64,000 nt of DNA from Pseudomonadota bacterium (GTDB lineage: Bacteria > Pseudomonadota > Gammaproteobacteria > Steroidobacterales > Steroidobacteraceae): the NCBI GenBank assembly GCA_021822385.1, contig JAKARC010000010.1, positions 1-64,000 of the forward strand. The letters run 5' to 3'. How positions within the stretch are numbered: position 1 is the stretch's first letter; each line of letters opens with the position of its first letter. The notes below the pieces were generated by a model. It saw nothing but the letters and a program-made list of their open reading frames with translations, did no database searches and was not told the origin of the DNA. A program made the position numbers and the translations under genes. This document shows positions 1 to 8,856 of this stretch, piece by piece.

Positions 1-271
1 AGCCGACAAACTGCCCACCCTGCTTGAACGCCGCATCACACTCGCGAAACAGCGCCGTCTCCGACACCCCGATCCGCTGCAACGTATCCCGCAGTGTCGG
101 CCACGTCCCCTCCCCAACCCCTATGGTCGGTACGTTCGGGGACTCCACCAGCGTCACCGAGAAGCCGCCCGCCTTCATCCGTGCTTGAAGGCGGGCGGCA
201 ATCGTGCCTGCGGTCAGCCACCCGGCGGTTCCTCCGCCGACAATGACTACCGCTTCGACCGGCTTGACCAC
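1..271 (-). CDS. Tryptophan halogenase family flavoprotein, N-terminal part only
   Basis: This is the first ~90 codons of a gene that runs off the left edge. The translation holds the FAD-binding GGGTAGW motif and the family motif PTIGVGEGTWPTL, both typical of the tryptophan halogenase family. The ORF track misses it because it starts with GTG. The GTG overlaps the stop codon of the TonB receptor (TGATG), so the two are probably translationally coupled. In sugar-uptake loci of Xanthomonas/Caulobacter relatives, halogenase-like genes often accompany TonB receptors without a proven halogenase role, so substrate and reaction are unknown. The active-site lysine region lies close to or beyond the window edge. 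Confidence 0.85.
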   Translation of the reverse strand, partial: MVKPVEAVVIVGGGTAGWLTAGTIAARLQARMKAGGFSVTLVESPNVPTIGVGEGTWPTLRDTLQRIGVSETALFRECDAAFKQGGQFVG

Positions 272-272
272 A

Positions 273-3200
273 TCAGAACTTCGCGCGTACTCCAAACGAG
301 AGCGATGTGCCGTAGTCGATCAGGTTCAGCGTCTGGTTCGGGAAGCGACCATACGTGTGGTAGACCGAGTTCAGCAGGTTGCTCGCCGTGAAGTACACGT
401 TCAGGTACTTGTCAACCTGATAGTTCGTCGACAGATCAAGCTGCGTGAACGGCGCCTGATACACCGGCTCGTTGCCAAAGGCACCGCCGCCTTGCTCCTG
501 CCCGATCAACAGCAGCTGTTTGGCCTGCCAGTTCACCGTCACGCGCGCCTGCCACTTGCCCTTCTGATAGAAGAACGTGCCATTGGCCGAGCTGCCAACG
601 CCCGTCAGCGCGAACTGGTTGCTGACCGTACTGTAGTTGTTGAAGTTCGCGTTCGAGTGCATCCACGTGCCGTTGATCAGCACCCCGAACCCGTACGGCA
701 GCAGCTGCTGCCAGGTCGCAGCCACGCCGGTCACATCCGCCGACAGCTTGTTGGTGTACGTCGTCTCCGCAAACACCATCGGCTTGCCGCAGTTCGAGTC
801 CGTGAACACGACCGTCCCGTTTGGTGCGTAGGTGCACGGCGCGGGGTCGTCGAACGGCACGGTCACGTCCGTAACGCTCGAGGTCGGGAAGTCCGACACC
901 TGCTTGTAGAACGGATGGATCTCCGCGTAGTCGCCATGCTTGTAGAACCACGTCACCCTGAGGTCATAGTTGTTCGACAGGTACGGCAGCAGCCCTGGAT
1001 TGTTGCCGGTCGCCGTCAGCGCATTGACCCGTCCACCGTAGGTGGTGTTCGGGATCAACTGGCCATTCGGCGGCGCCGATTCGGTGCGCGAGAAGTCGAA
1101 CGCCGTCTCGAGGTCGTGCGTCGGCCACAGCGCGAGGTCCAGCGCCGGCAGGAAGTAGCTGTAGGAGCGCGTGGTCTGCGTCCAGGTCTCCTTGCCCGGT
1201 GGAAACGTGTACGCCGTCGGGTCGCTTGGTCCCACCCAACCCGGCTGCAAGAGCGGCGTGGCCAATCCTGCGATGACCTCATCCGTACGCTGGTAGCGCA
1301 TGCCGAGACGCGTCATCAGCTTCATGCCGTCGACGCGGAAATTGTGGCTCACCTGCACGAACGGCGAATAGTTCATGCGCGAGACGTGCTGCACCGAGCC
1401 AGGGCTGAGTGCCTCCTGGGGCACCGTACCCGGGGTGTAGACGGGATAGCCCTTGGTCGGCGTCCAACCCGAATCGACCGGCTGGTGCTCGAGATAGCTC
1501 AGCACCGTGTACGGATTATACAGCACGATGGAATCGGGCAGGTTGCCGCCGCCGCTGTAGCCCGGCATCCAGGTGCCCAGGTTGGCGACACTGAACATCG
1601 AGGGCTGCAACGGCACGCCCTGCGTGTTGCCCGAAGCCGGCCCATAGCCTGACCACAGCTCCCAGTAGTTGTTGGTGAAGGTATCGAATTCCTTCGTGTT
1701 CCAGTCGTCATCGAGGAACTGCGCGCCGAAGGTCACCTTGGTGCTGTTGCCCGGCGTCCAGGTCGCCCGGATCGTTGCCTCGTTGATCTGGTCCGTATTC
1801 TCCTGGGTCTGCAGCGGCAAGACGTGCGAGCCGATGATGAACGGACTGAGTCCCAGATAGTTCGACGAGGCCACGGCGCTCGAGCCCGAGGCCACCGCGT
1901 TCGGTCCGTAGGCGCTCCAGTACGGCAGCACGTTCGGGTTCTGACTCAGAGCCAGGCCACCGGTGTAGTTGTTGGTGATATCACCATAACCCACGTCCGA
2001 ATCGATATCGCTGTAACCGCCGTTCGGGTTGTACTGTGACTTCGATTGATCAGCGTCAAAATCCAACGTCCAGTCCGAATTGACGTTCCACAGCACATTC
2101 AGCCCGTAGGTGTTCGTGACGATGTCCTGAACGGCGACGAATGCGTTGTAGTCGGTGGGGCCGGTGTAATTGAAGTTGGTGATGGTCCCGTTGCCATCGA
2201 GGGTCGCATCCGGGAAACCGCCGAACCAGGTGCTGCGCTGCCAGCGCTCGTCGTGCTGATCCCACGAGGAATACGTGTCATTAAGGGTGACCATCACGGA
2301 GCGGGTCGGATGCCATTGCAGCACCACGTTGCCGTCCTTGCTGCGCGTGTCAATGCGCTCTAGGTACATGGCCATGTCCTGCGGATACCACACTGGCACC
2401 TGCGCATCGCCCGTGGCGTTGTTGCCGACGCTCGCGCAGCCGGTGCTGCCGAAGGCCGTGGTGTAGTTGGCCGCAAGATCAGAGCACGGGAACGTTCCGG
2501 CGGCATCGCCCTTCCAGCCCACGATGTCCTGATGATGCGTCAGGGTATGGTAGTCGGTGTAGTCGCCGTCGACCAGGATGCCGAACTTGTTGTGATCGAA
2601 CGTGTCGCTGAACAACGCTCCGACCACCGGCCGAATACCCCCATCCATGGTGTAATCCGTGCCGCCGACGTTCACATCGGCATGCATGCCCGGATTGTCG
2701 AAGGGGGTGAGCATCTTGACGTTGATGACCGAGCCGATGTTGCCCGAGGAGAGCGCCATGTCGGGGGTCTTCAGCACGTCGATTTGGCCGACGAACATGG
2801 CGCCGAGACCGGAAAAATTGAAGGCCTGACCATTGCCGGAGGCGATCTGCCGCCCATTGACCAGCACCGTGTCGAACGAGCCGCCGAAGCCGTTGACGTT
2901 GACCCCTTGCGCGAGACCCGTTGCGGTCGGTGCACCTTCCGCGCTCGCATATGAGAGGGAGCCGCGGTTGAGGGTGACGCCGGGCAGATGCGCCAGCGCC
3001 CCGCCCACGGACGAGTCCGGGAACTGGCCGATGCTCTCGGCCGAGATGGCGTCCACCACACCGATCGATTCGCGCTTGATCGCGAGTGATCGCATCAAGG
3101 AACCCCGGATGCCCGTGACAACGATCGGCGCGAGCGCCGTTGCCGAGGACTGACCCGACATGGCGGACTTGCCGCCCCCGATGGTGTTGCTTGGTGCCGC

Positions 3201-3503
3201 GCTGTTCTGCGCGTAGAGACCGGCGCCCGTCGGCGTGATGCGGCCGAGAGCCGCAAGCGGCGTCGCTTTGAAGCCGCGCTGACGTGCCTTCACCGCCTTG
3301 GCCGGCGCAACCGGCGCATCCGCACCTTTTTTCTGGGCTGGCGTGCTCTGCGCGTGTGCCACGCCGCCGACGGCCAGCGAGAGCGAGCCCAGTGCCAATC
3401 CTGAGAAACCGAACTTGGCGTAAGCCGTACGGCCCAGCGCACCGATTCTGGCGCTCTTCTTGAACGCGTTCTTCGATGCGTTACGCGATGTCTTTCGACT
3501 CAT
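273..3503 (-). CDS. TonB-dependent receptor, carbohydrate-uptake (Xanthomonas/Caulobacter) type
   Basis: A 1076-residue outer-membrane receptor. It has a long N-terminal signal region ending near VAHAQS (about residue 52), a linker, and a TonB-box-like segment APIVVTGIRGSL. The plug domain follows (about residues 130-270, with VLKTPDMALSSGNIGSVINV), then the beta-barrel to a terminal aromatic residue (GVRAKF). The VVTGIRGSL signature marks the receptor subfamily linked to plant oligosaccharide uptake. A GAGGGGGC ribosome site precedes the ATG. Neighbouring xylA and a GH35 relic suggest xylo-oligosaccharides as substrate, but this is inferred from context only. The downstream halogenase gene overlaps its stop codon. 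Confidence 0.93.
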   Translation of the reverse strand: MSRKTSRNASKNAFKKSARIGALGRTAYAKFGFSGLALGSLSLAVGGVAHAQSTPAQKKGADAPVAPAKAVKARQRGFKATPLAALGRITPTGAGLYAQNSAAPSNTIGGGKSAMSGQSSATALAPIVVTGIRGSLMRSLAIKRESIGVVDAISAESIGQFPDSSVGGALAHLPGVTLNRGSLSYASAEGAPTATGLAQGVNVNGFGGSFDTVLVNGRQIASGNGQAFNFSGLGAMFVGQIDVLKTPDMALSSGNIGSVINVKMLTPFDNPGMHADVNVGGTDYTMDGGIRPVVGALFSDTFDHNKFGILVDGDYTDYHTLTHHQDIVGWKGDAAGTFPCSDLAANYTTAFGSTGCASVGNNATGDAQVPVWYPQDMAMYLERIDTRSKDGNVVLQWHPTRSVMVTLNDTYSSWDQHDERWQRSTWFGGFPDATLDGNGTITNFNYTGPTDYNAFVAVQDIVTNTYGLNVLWNVNSDWTLDFDADQSKSQYNPNGGYSDIDSDVGYGDITNNYTGGLALSQNPNVLPYWSAYGPNAVASGSSAVASSNYLGLSPFIIGSHVLPLQTQENTDQINEATIRATWTPGNSTKVTFGAQFLDDDWNTKEFDTFTNNYWELWSGYGPASGNTQGVPLQPSMFSVANLGTWMPGYSGGGNLPDSIVLYNPYTVLSYLEHQPVDSGWTPTKGYPVYTPGTVPQEALSPGSVQHVSRMNYSPFVQVSHNFRVDGMKLMTRLGMRYQRTDEVIAGLATPLLQPGWVGPSDPTAYTFPPGKETWTQTTRSYSYFLPALDLALWPTHDLETAFDFSRTESAPPNGQLIPNTTYGGRVNALTATGNNPGLLPYLSNNYDLRVTWFYKHGDYAEIHPFYKQVSDFPTSSVTDVTVPFDDPAPCTYAPNGTVVFTDSNCGKPMVFAETTYTNKLSADVTGVAATWQQLLPYGFGVLINGTWMHSNANFNNYSTVSNQFALTGVGSSANGTFFYQKGKWQARVTVNWQAKQLLLIGQEQGGGAFGNEPVYQAPFTQLDLSTNYQVDKYLNVYFTASNLLNSVYHTYGRFPNQTLNLIDYGTSLSFGVRAKF

Positions 3504-4329
3504 TTAAAAGCCCCCTCTACCACTAAAAGCCCAACGTTGTGAAACCGCAACATGAGTTGCCGCCGCGTCGATCGTTGCAGCTGCGACAACCAATCGCCCC
3601 TGCCCGTGCTCCCGTGCCTGCCCCTCCGGTTATGGTACCGCTATCTCATGGCCGCCGGAGTATGTTCCCGCGCTTGGCCCCGTGTCAACAGTGACGCCAC
3701 ACTTTGGATCGAGTCTCTGCATTTCGAGGTTTTCTCGCATGTCGTGCCCGGGCCACGCGGTCGCCTGACGGAGGCGCACCCCTGCTCCGTACTCACTGCA
3801 GACTCGCGGCCTTGTCGATCTGATTGCGCAATCAAATGCTGCGCCACGTCGGTACGCAACCTCGTGCCCGCCCACGAGTCCCCTGGAATCAACCCGTTGG
3901 TATACCACCACAACAGATCCGCCGGTTCTGCCCCGCCGCCTCCCGGACCGTGCGCGATGAGGAGCCCCTCCCGACTTATGGATATAGTATGGCACGAAAT
4001 GACAGCGCTGTCATCTTGCCGGAATTGGGCCTGGGCTGGCGGCCCTTGCGGCGCCTCTCGGCATCGGAATGGGATGGGGAAAGCGGTGCATGCGGACCGC
4101 CGGCTCGCCGCTTCCGTAGGTATACCGCGGCGCGAAGCGGTGCCGGGGCTCGGCTTCTGCGGTGCCGACTCCGCCGATCAATTTCGATGGTTATCGGGAA
4201 CTCGGGTCACCTCGCCTTGACGTTCTGCAGGTGCGTGCCAAGTGTGGAGCGAAATCGATCCCGAGGTGTGTCACGAAATGGAACGTTCCGGGGCTGTCCG
4301 CAGCCGTCGCGAGCGCGCTGTGCACCGGT
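3504..4329. other. Intergenic region upstream of the TonB receptor
   Basis: About 830 bases without a convincing gene. The ORFs listed here have no recognisable domain and overlap on both strands. It must hold the promoter of the receptor (minus) and contains one xyl-box-like site at 3633-3646. The right end may hold unrecognisable upstream remains of the decayed GH35 gene. Confidence 0.5.
3633..3646. promoter_or_regulatory. Candidate LacI-family operator (xyl-box-like), receptor side
   Basis: TGGTACCGCTATCT matches 11 of 14 positions of the palindrome TGGTAGCGCTACCA, which is close to the xyl-box described for xylan-uptake loci of Xanthomonas. It lies about 130 bases upstream of the receptor start codon. 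A similar site sits before xylA (5676-5689). Short motifs can occur by chance; the pairing is what makes it credible. Confidence 0.45.
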
Positions 4330-5585
4330 CTGATCGGCAGGGCCGCGGCCGCAGCGAACAGGGTGCCGCCGGAGCTGGCCCGCCGGCAGTTCAACACGGT
4401 TTTGATAGCGGCCGCAGGAGGCGAAATCGAGCGTGTTGCGAGACACTTCAACTTCTCGATTCTCCTCCATTGGATTGCCGTGGCGCGGCGGACGCGGCTG
4501 CATCTGGTATTGCTGTGGTTCGGGAGTTGGAAGAACGCCCTCTCGAGCTGTGCGCTCCGCTGGGTGCTCGACGACCCGCGCCGCTTTCCGCGCGCCCGGT
4601 CCGCCTCCGGCCGGGCACTGCCGATGTTGTCGGTCTTCGGCCGGCGCACCGAGCGGGCCGACGCCACTGCGTGTGCCGCACTCATGCATCAGGTGCGCCG
4701 GGAGGATCGACTGCATCAGAGCGTGCTCATGGTGCAAGTCGAAAACGAGATCGGCTATCTCGGCATCGGGGGCCGGGACCGGTCCGCGCGCGCGAACCGG
4801 CTGTTCGTCGGCCCCGTACCGCCGCGGCTGCTGCGGGCGCTGCAGGCGCACCGGCGGCTGCCCTAGCCGCTGTCGGCGCATTTCATTCCGGCGGGCCGCT
4901 CGTGGCGGGAGGTCTTCGGCGCACTCGCCGACCAGGCCTTCATGGCCTGGTATTACGCCCGCTACGTCGAGACGGTCGCACGCGCCGGTGCGCGGGCAAT
5001 CTGATCTTCGCCCCCGAATCACCCCTCCACCTCGCCGCCGCGCATGTGCTGTTTGTCTTCGGCCGGCTTTGGCTTCTCTGCCTTCGGGTTGGATCAGCCG
5101 CTCCCGCCCCGGGCGCCGCCGCAGCACCGGCTCGCCGCCGTGTACCGCCTGCTGGCGGCGCTCGGCGGAACCTTCCTCACGGCGCAGCAGCGCGATGACA
5201 CCCGCGCTCTGGTGCTGCAACGGGCCAGCCTCGTGCCCACGCGGACGATCGCATTCGGCGGTGACCTGTTCACCGTCCGGCTCGAGCGCGACGGGTTCAC
5301 CCACCAGCCGCTCGAGCACGCGGGCGCGATGTTGATCCTGTGGAGCGAAGACTTAATCTGTTCGACGTGCTCGGCCGAGGGCTTGCGCTGACCATCCGCG
5401 CCAATCCAGACCGCGCGGCCCGTCGCGTCGGCATTGCGGCCATCACCGAATTGCTCTGGCGCGCCGGCCGCTGGAGCGTCGCGCCACGACTGAACGGCGA
5501 TCAAACCAACCAGGGACGCACGCCGCTGCTGTCACCGCGGCGGATTCGTCTGTACCGGGTCCGCCTGTATCGCGCGCCGCAGTGA
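4330..5585 (+). pseudogene. Decayed GH35 / DUF5597 beta-galactosidase
   Basis: Pieces of a GH35 (DUF5597-type) beta-galactosidase occur in order but in shifted frames. The catalytic domain shows RLHLVLLWFGSWKNALSS and VLMVQVENEIGYLG. The frame is broken by TAG at 4864-4866, yet homologous sequence continues past it (SWREVFGALADQAFMAWYYA) to a TGA near 5002. Later parts are FGFSAFGLDQ through AFGGDLFTVRL in the frame of 5044-5391, and a C-terminal RLNGDQTNQGR...RVRLYR block in the frame of 5340-5585. At least one nonsense mutation and two frame changes are needed, and no intact start is visible. The enzyme would have released terminal galactose from plant oligosaccharides. Confidence 0.8.
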
Positions 5586-5884
5586 TGGGACGACCGGATA
5601 CCGGCTTGGCCCACGGCCAGGCCTTGGCTGGGACGTCTCCCGCCACGCCTGCGATTCCCATTGACTGCGCTGCACTGATACCGCTACCATTACATGTTGA
5701 TAGCGATTCCGATGTATAACGTCTCAATGCATCCCGGCATCGGCGCAGCATGCACAAGCGCGGCGCGCCGCCCGGCCGCGGGCGCAGTTCCGGATCCGGT
5801 ACGCATCAGCTGTCGCCGTCTGCCACCGTGCTCCGCCGCGCCGGGGCGCCAAGTTCCGTCCGCATTCATGGAGTTTCTCCCACT
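5586..5884. other. xylA upstream region
   Basis: About 300 bases between the decayed GH35 gene and xylA. No coding evidence; the listed ORF 5750-7201 is only an N-terminal over-extension of xylA. It contains the candidate operator at 5676-5689 and the GGAG ribosome site before the xylA start. Confidence 0.5.
5676..5689. promoter_or_regulatory. Candidate LacI-family operator (xyl-box-like), xylA side
   Basis: TGATACCGCTACCA matches 12 of 14 positions of the palindrome TGGTAGCGCTACCA. It lies about 195 bases upstream of the xylA start. Together with the site at 3633 it suggests that one LacI-type repressor, not in this window, controls both the receptor and xylA. Confidence 0.5.
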
Positions 5885-7201
5885 ATGACGCTTTTCTCTG
5901 ACATCGCACCGGTTCGTTTCGAAGGTCCCGACACCGCCAACGAATATGCCTACCGTGTCTACGACAAGAACCGCGAAGTGCTCGGCAAGCGGATGGAAGA
6001 CTGGCTGCGCTGCGCAGTGTGCTACTGGCATTCATTCAACTGGCCGGGTCACGACATCTTTGGCGCCGGCACGCTGCCGCGACCCTGGCTCGGCGCAACC
6101 ATCACGCAGGAGATGGCCGACACCAAGCTCGAGGCCGCCTTCGATTTCTTCACCCGCCTCGGCGCGCCGTATTTCACGTTCCATGACGTGGACGTCATGG
6201 CGACGGCGAACACCGTCAAGGAGCACGACCGAAATCTGAAGACGATCGGCGAGCATATCCAGAAAAAGATGGCTGCCACCGGCGTGAAGCTGCTCTGGGG
6301 CACCGCCAACCTGTTCAGCCATCCGCGCTATGCCGGCGGTGGGGCCACGAACCCGGATCCGGAGGTCTTCGCCTGGGCGGCGGCGCAGGTGCGCGCCTGT
6401 CTCGAGCTCACTCACCGTCTCGGCGGCGACAACTACGTGCTCTGGGGCGGCCGCGAAGGCTATGACTCGCTGCTCAACACTGATCTGAAACGGGAGCTCG
6501 ACCACTACGGGCGCTTCCTCGCCATGGTCGTCGAACACAAGCACCGCATCGGCTTCAAGGGCAACATCCTGATCGAGCCGAAGCCCTTCGAGCCGACCAA
6601 GCACCAGTACGATCGGGACGTGGCCGCCGTATATGCCTTCCTGCAGCGCTACGGGCTCGCCAAGGAGGTTCAGGTCAATATCGAGGTGAACCACGCCACG
6701 CTGGCCGGGTTGGACTTCGAGCACGAAGTCACCGCCGCGCTCACCTACGGCATCTTCGGCTCGATCGACATCAACCGCGGCGACGATCGCAACGGCTGGG
6801 ACACCGATCAGTTCCCGAACAACGCCCAGAGCCTGGTGCCGGCGTTCGTGGCGCTGCTCGAGGCGGGCGGACATACCCGCGGCGGGTTCAACTTCGATGC
6901 CAAGCTGCGTCGCCAGTCGGTCAATCCGGCCGATCTGTACGTGGCGCACATTGGCGGCATCGATACTCTCGCCCGGGCGCTGCTCGCGGCGGCGGAGGTC
7001 ATCGAGGCCCGCAAGCTTGCGGCGCTGAAGAAAGCCCGTTATCAGGGCTGGGACGGGGAACTCGGCCAGCGCATCGAGCAGGGCAAGATCGACCTCGCAA
7101 CGCTGGCGGATCTGGCCGCGACATCGAACTTCCAACCCACGCCGCGTTCGGGCCAGCAGGAGCTCGCCGAGAGCCTGATCGCGCGGACGTGCAAGTTCTG
7201 A
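5885..7201 (+). CDS. xylA: Xylose isomerase
   Basis: Interconverts D-xylose and D-xylulose in the cytoplasm. The start at MTLFSDIAPVRF gives 438 residues, the usual length for this class; the longer ORF in the track has no ribosome site, whereas GGAG precedes this ATG. Catalytic His100 and Asp103 lie in FTFHDVD. Metal ligands are visible as Glu231 (LIEPKP), Glu267 and His270 (EVNHATLAG), Asp295 (SIDINRGD), and Asp306/Asp308 (GWDTDQFP). The gene is complete and seems functional, unlike the GH35 gene just upstream. No xylulokinase or xylosidase lies in the window. Confidence 0.97.
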   Translation: MTLFSDIAPVRFEGPDTANEYAYRVYDKNREVLGKRMEDWLRCAVCYWHSFNWPGHDIFGAGTLPRPWLGATITQEMADTKLEAAFDFFTRLGAPYFTFHDVDVMATANTVKEHDRNLKTIGEHIQKKMAATGVKLLWGTANLFSHPRYAGGGATNPDPEVFAWAAAQVRACLELTHRLGGDNYVLWGGREGYDSLLNTDLKRELDHYGRFLAMVVEHKHRIGFKGNILIEPKPFEPTKHQYDRDVAAVYAFLQRYGLAKEVQVNIEVNHATLAGLDFEHEVTAALTYGIFGSIDINRGDDRNGWDTDQFPNNAQSLVPAFVALLEAGGHTRGGFNFDAKLRRQSVNPADLYVAHIGGIDTLARALLAAAEVIEARKLAALKKARYQGWDGELGQRIEQGKIDLATLADLAATSNFQPTPRSGQQELAESLIARTCKF

Positions 7202-7252
7202 AGTCGCAGGAGCGCCGTCGCGCGCGCGCAATGCGCGTGTGGCGGAAGATTT

Positions 7253-7282
7253 CCCGGGGCATACGGCAACGTATGCCCCGGG
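7253..7282 (+). terminator. Hairpin after xylA
   Basis: A perfect 12-bp inverted repeat, CCCGGGGCATAC with a 6-base loop, lies 51 bases after the xylA stop. No clear T-run follows, so it may act as a terminator or an mRNA-stabilising hairpin before the separately started halogenase gene. Confidence 0.6.
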
Positions 7283-7350
7283 ATTGCGTACCGCATGCGC
7301 GCGCCTGAAGAGTTCGCGACGCCCGCATCATGGCGGGTTAAAATCCCCCG

Positions 7351-8856
7351 GTGAGCAACCAACCCATCCGCAGTGTCGTCATCGTCGGCGGAGGCACGGC
7401 GGGCTGGATGTCGGCCGCGACGTTGTCGAAATCCTTTCCGCATCTGCGCGGCCACATCCGCCTCGTCGAATCGGAGGAGATCGGGACCGTGGGGGTCGGT
7501 GAGGCGACGATTCCGCCGATCATCGACTACATTCATACCCACGCCATGGATGAGGACGAACTCATCCGGCGCACTCAGGCCACGTTCAAGCTGGGCATCG
7601 AGTTCAAGGACTGGACGCGGCCCGGGCATTCGTACATACACCCCTTCGGGCCCACGGGCATTGCCAAGAGCGGCGTGCCGTTTTATACCTACTGGCACCG
7701 CTGCGCGCGCGCGGGCACGGCCGCACCGCTCGAGCAGTACTCGTTGCAGGCCATCGCGGCGCGCCAGGGCAAGTTCATGCGGCCGATCAACCGCGCGCAC
7801 TCGCCGCTCGCCACCATCGTGTACGCGCTGCACCTGGATGCCAAGCGCTTTGCGGCATATCTGCGCGCGTATGCCGAGGCCCGTGGCACCGTACGCACGG
7901 AGGGCAAGGTCCGCGGGGTTACGCTGCGTCCCGAGGATGGGTTCATCGACTCCATCACGCTCGAGAGCGGCGAGCGCATCGCGGCCGACCTGTACATCGA
8001 CTGCACGGGTTTTCGCGGCCTGCTGATCGAAGGGGCCCTCAAGAGCGGCTACGAGGACTGGACGCACTGGCTGCCGTGCGACCGCGCCGTCGCCGTGCCG
8101 TGCGCGCGCACCGGACCGTTGTCTTCCCACACGCTCGCCACGGCCCGTGCCGTCGGCTGGCAATGGCGCATCCCCCTGCAACATCGGGTCGGCAACGGCT
8201 ATGTCTACAGCAGCCGGTTCATCAGCGACGATGCGGCTGAAAGCCTGCTGCTCGAGAATCTCGAAGGTCCCCCGACCCACGAGCCGCTGCGCCTGCGCTT
8301 CACCACCGGGCGCCGCCGGCAGTGCTGGAACCGCAACTGCGTGGCCATCGGCTTATCGGCCGGCTTTCTCGAGCCGCTCGAGTCCACCGGCATCCATCTG
8401 ATCCAGCGCGGCATTCTCGTGCTGCTGAAACTCTTTCCGGATCGGCGCTTTCATCCTGCGGACATCGAGCGCTACAACCGCCAACTCGCCTTCGATTACG
8501 AGCGCGCCCGCGACTTTCTGGTGACGCATTACCGGTTCACGAGGCGTGACGAGGCGTTCTGGCGTCACTGCCGCACCACTGAGCTGCCCGACAGCCTGCG
8601 CGAGCGTCTCGAGCTGTTCCGCGGCTACGGCCGGCTCATGCGCGACGAGAACGAGCTCTTCTCCACGCAGAGCTGGTTCCATGTACTGAACGGCCAGGGC
8701 GTCGAGACCGCCGGCTATGATCCGTTCGCCGATGCCCTCGGCGACGGTGCGCAGGGCGCCCTCGATGAGATCCGCGAGGTGGTGGCGGGCTGCGCCACGA
8801 CCATGCCCGCGCACGAGGCGTTCATTCAACGCCACTGCCGCGCGCCGCCGGAGTGA
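7351..8856 (+). CDS. Tryptophan halogenase family flavoprotein
   Basis: A 501-residue FAD-dependent halogenase-family protein starting with GTG. The FAD motif GGGTAGW is at residues 13-19. Lys80 (ATFKLGIEF) aligns with the catalytic lysine of PrnA-type halogenases. The WQWRIP (WxWxIP) motif is present, and FLEPLESTGIH near residue 341 holds the conserved glutamate. The key residues of the family are therefore retained. Its position after xylA and near a TonB receptor is the usual context for halogenase-like genes in sugar-uptake loci, where the natural substrate is unresolved. The 3' end overlaps the convergent arginase gene by 35 bases. Confidence 0.9.
   Translation: MSNQPIRSVVIVGGGTAGWMSAATLSKSFPHLRGHIRLVESEEIGTVGVGEATIPPIIDYIHTHAMDEDELIRRTQATFKLGIEFKDWTRPGHSYIHPFGPTGIAKSGVPFYTYWHRCARAGTAAPLEQYSLQAIAARQGKFMRPINRAHSPLATIVYALHLDAKRFAAYLRAYAEARGTVRTEGKVRGVTLRPEDGFIDSITLESGERIAADLYIDCTGFRGLLIEGALKSGYEDWTHWLPCDRAVAVPCARTGPLSSHTLATARAVGWQWRIPLQHRVGNGYVYSSRFISDDAAESLLLENLEGPPTHEPLRLRFTTGRRRQCWNRNCVAIGLSAGFLEPLESTGIHLIQRGILVLLKLFPDRRFHPADIERYNRQLAFDYERARDFLVTHYRFTRRDEAFWRHCRTTELPDSLRERLELFRGYGRLMRDENELFSTQSWFHVLNGQGVETAGYDPFADALGDGAQGALDEIREVVAGCATTMPAHEAFIQRHCRAPPE

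Noticed and set aside
204-1652. 482-residue plus-strand ORF
   Set aside because: Antisense shadow of the TonB receptor barrel; Arg/Val-rich with no domain.
3630-3995. Possible small minus-strand gene upstream of the receptor
   Set aside because: Overlaps other ORFs on both strands, has no domain and includes the candidate operator; more likely intergenic.
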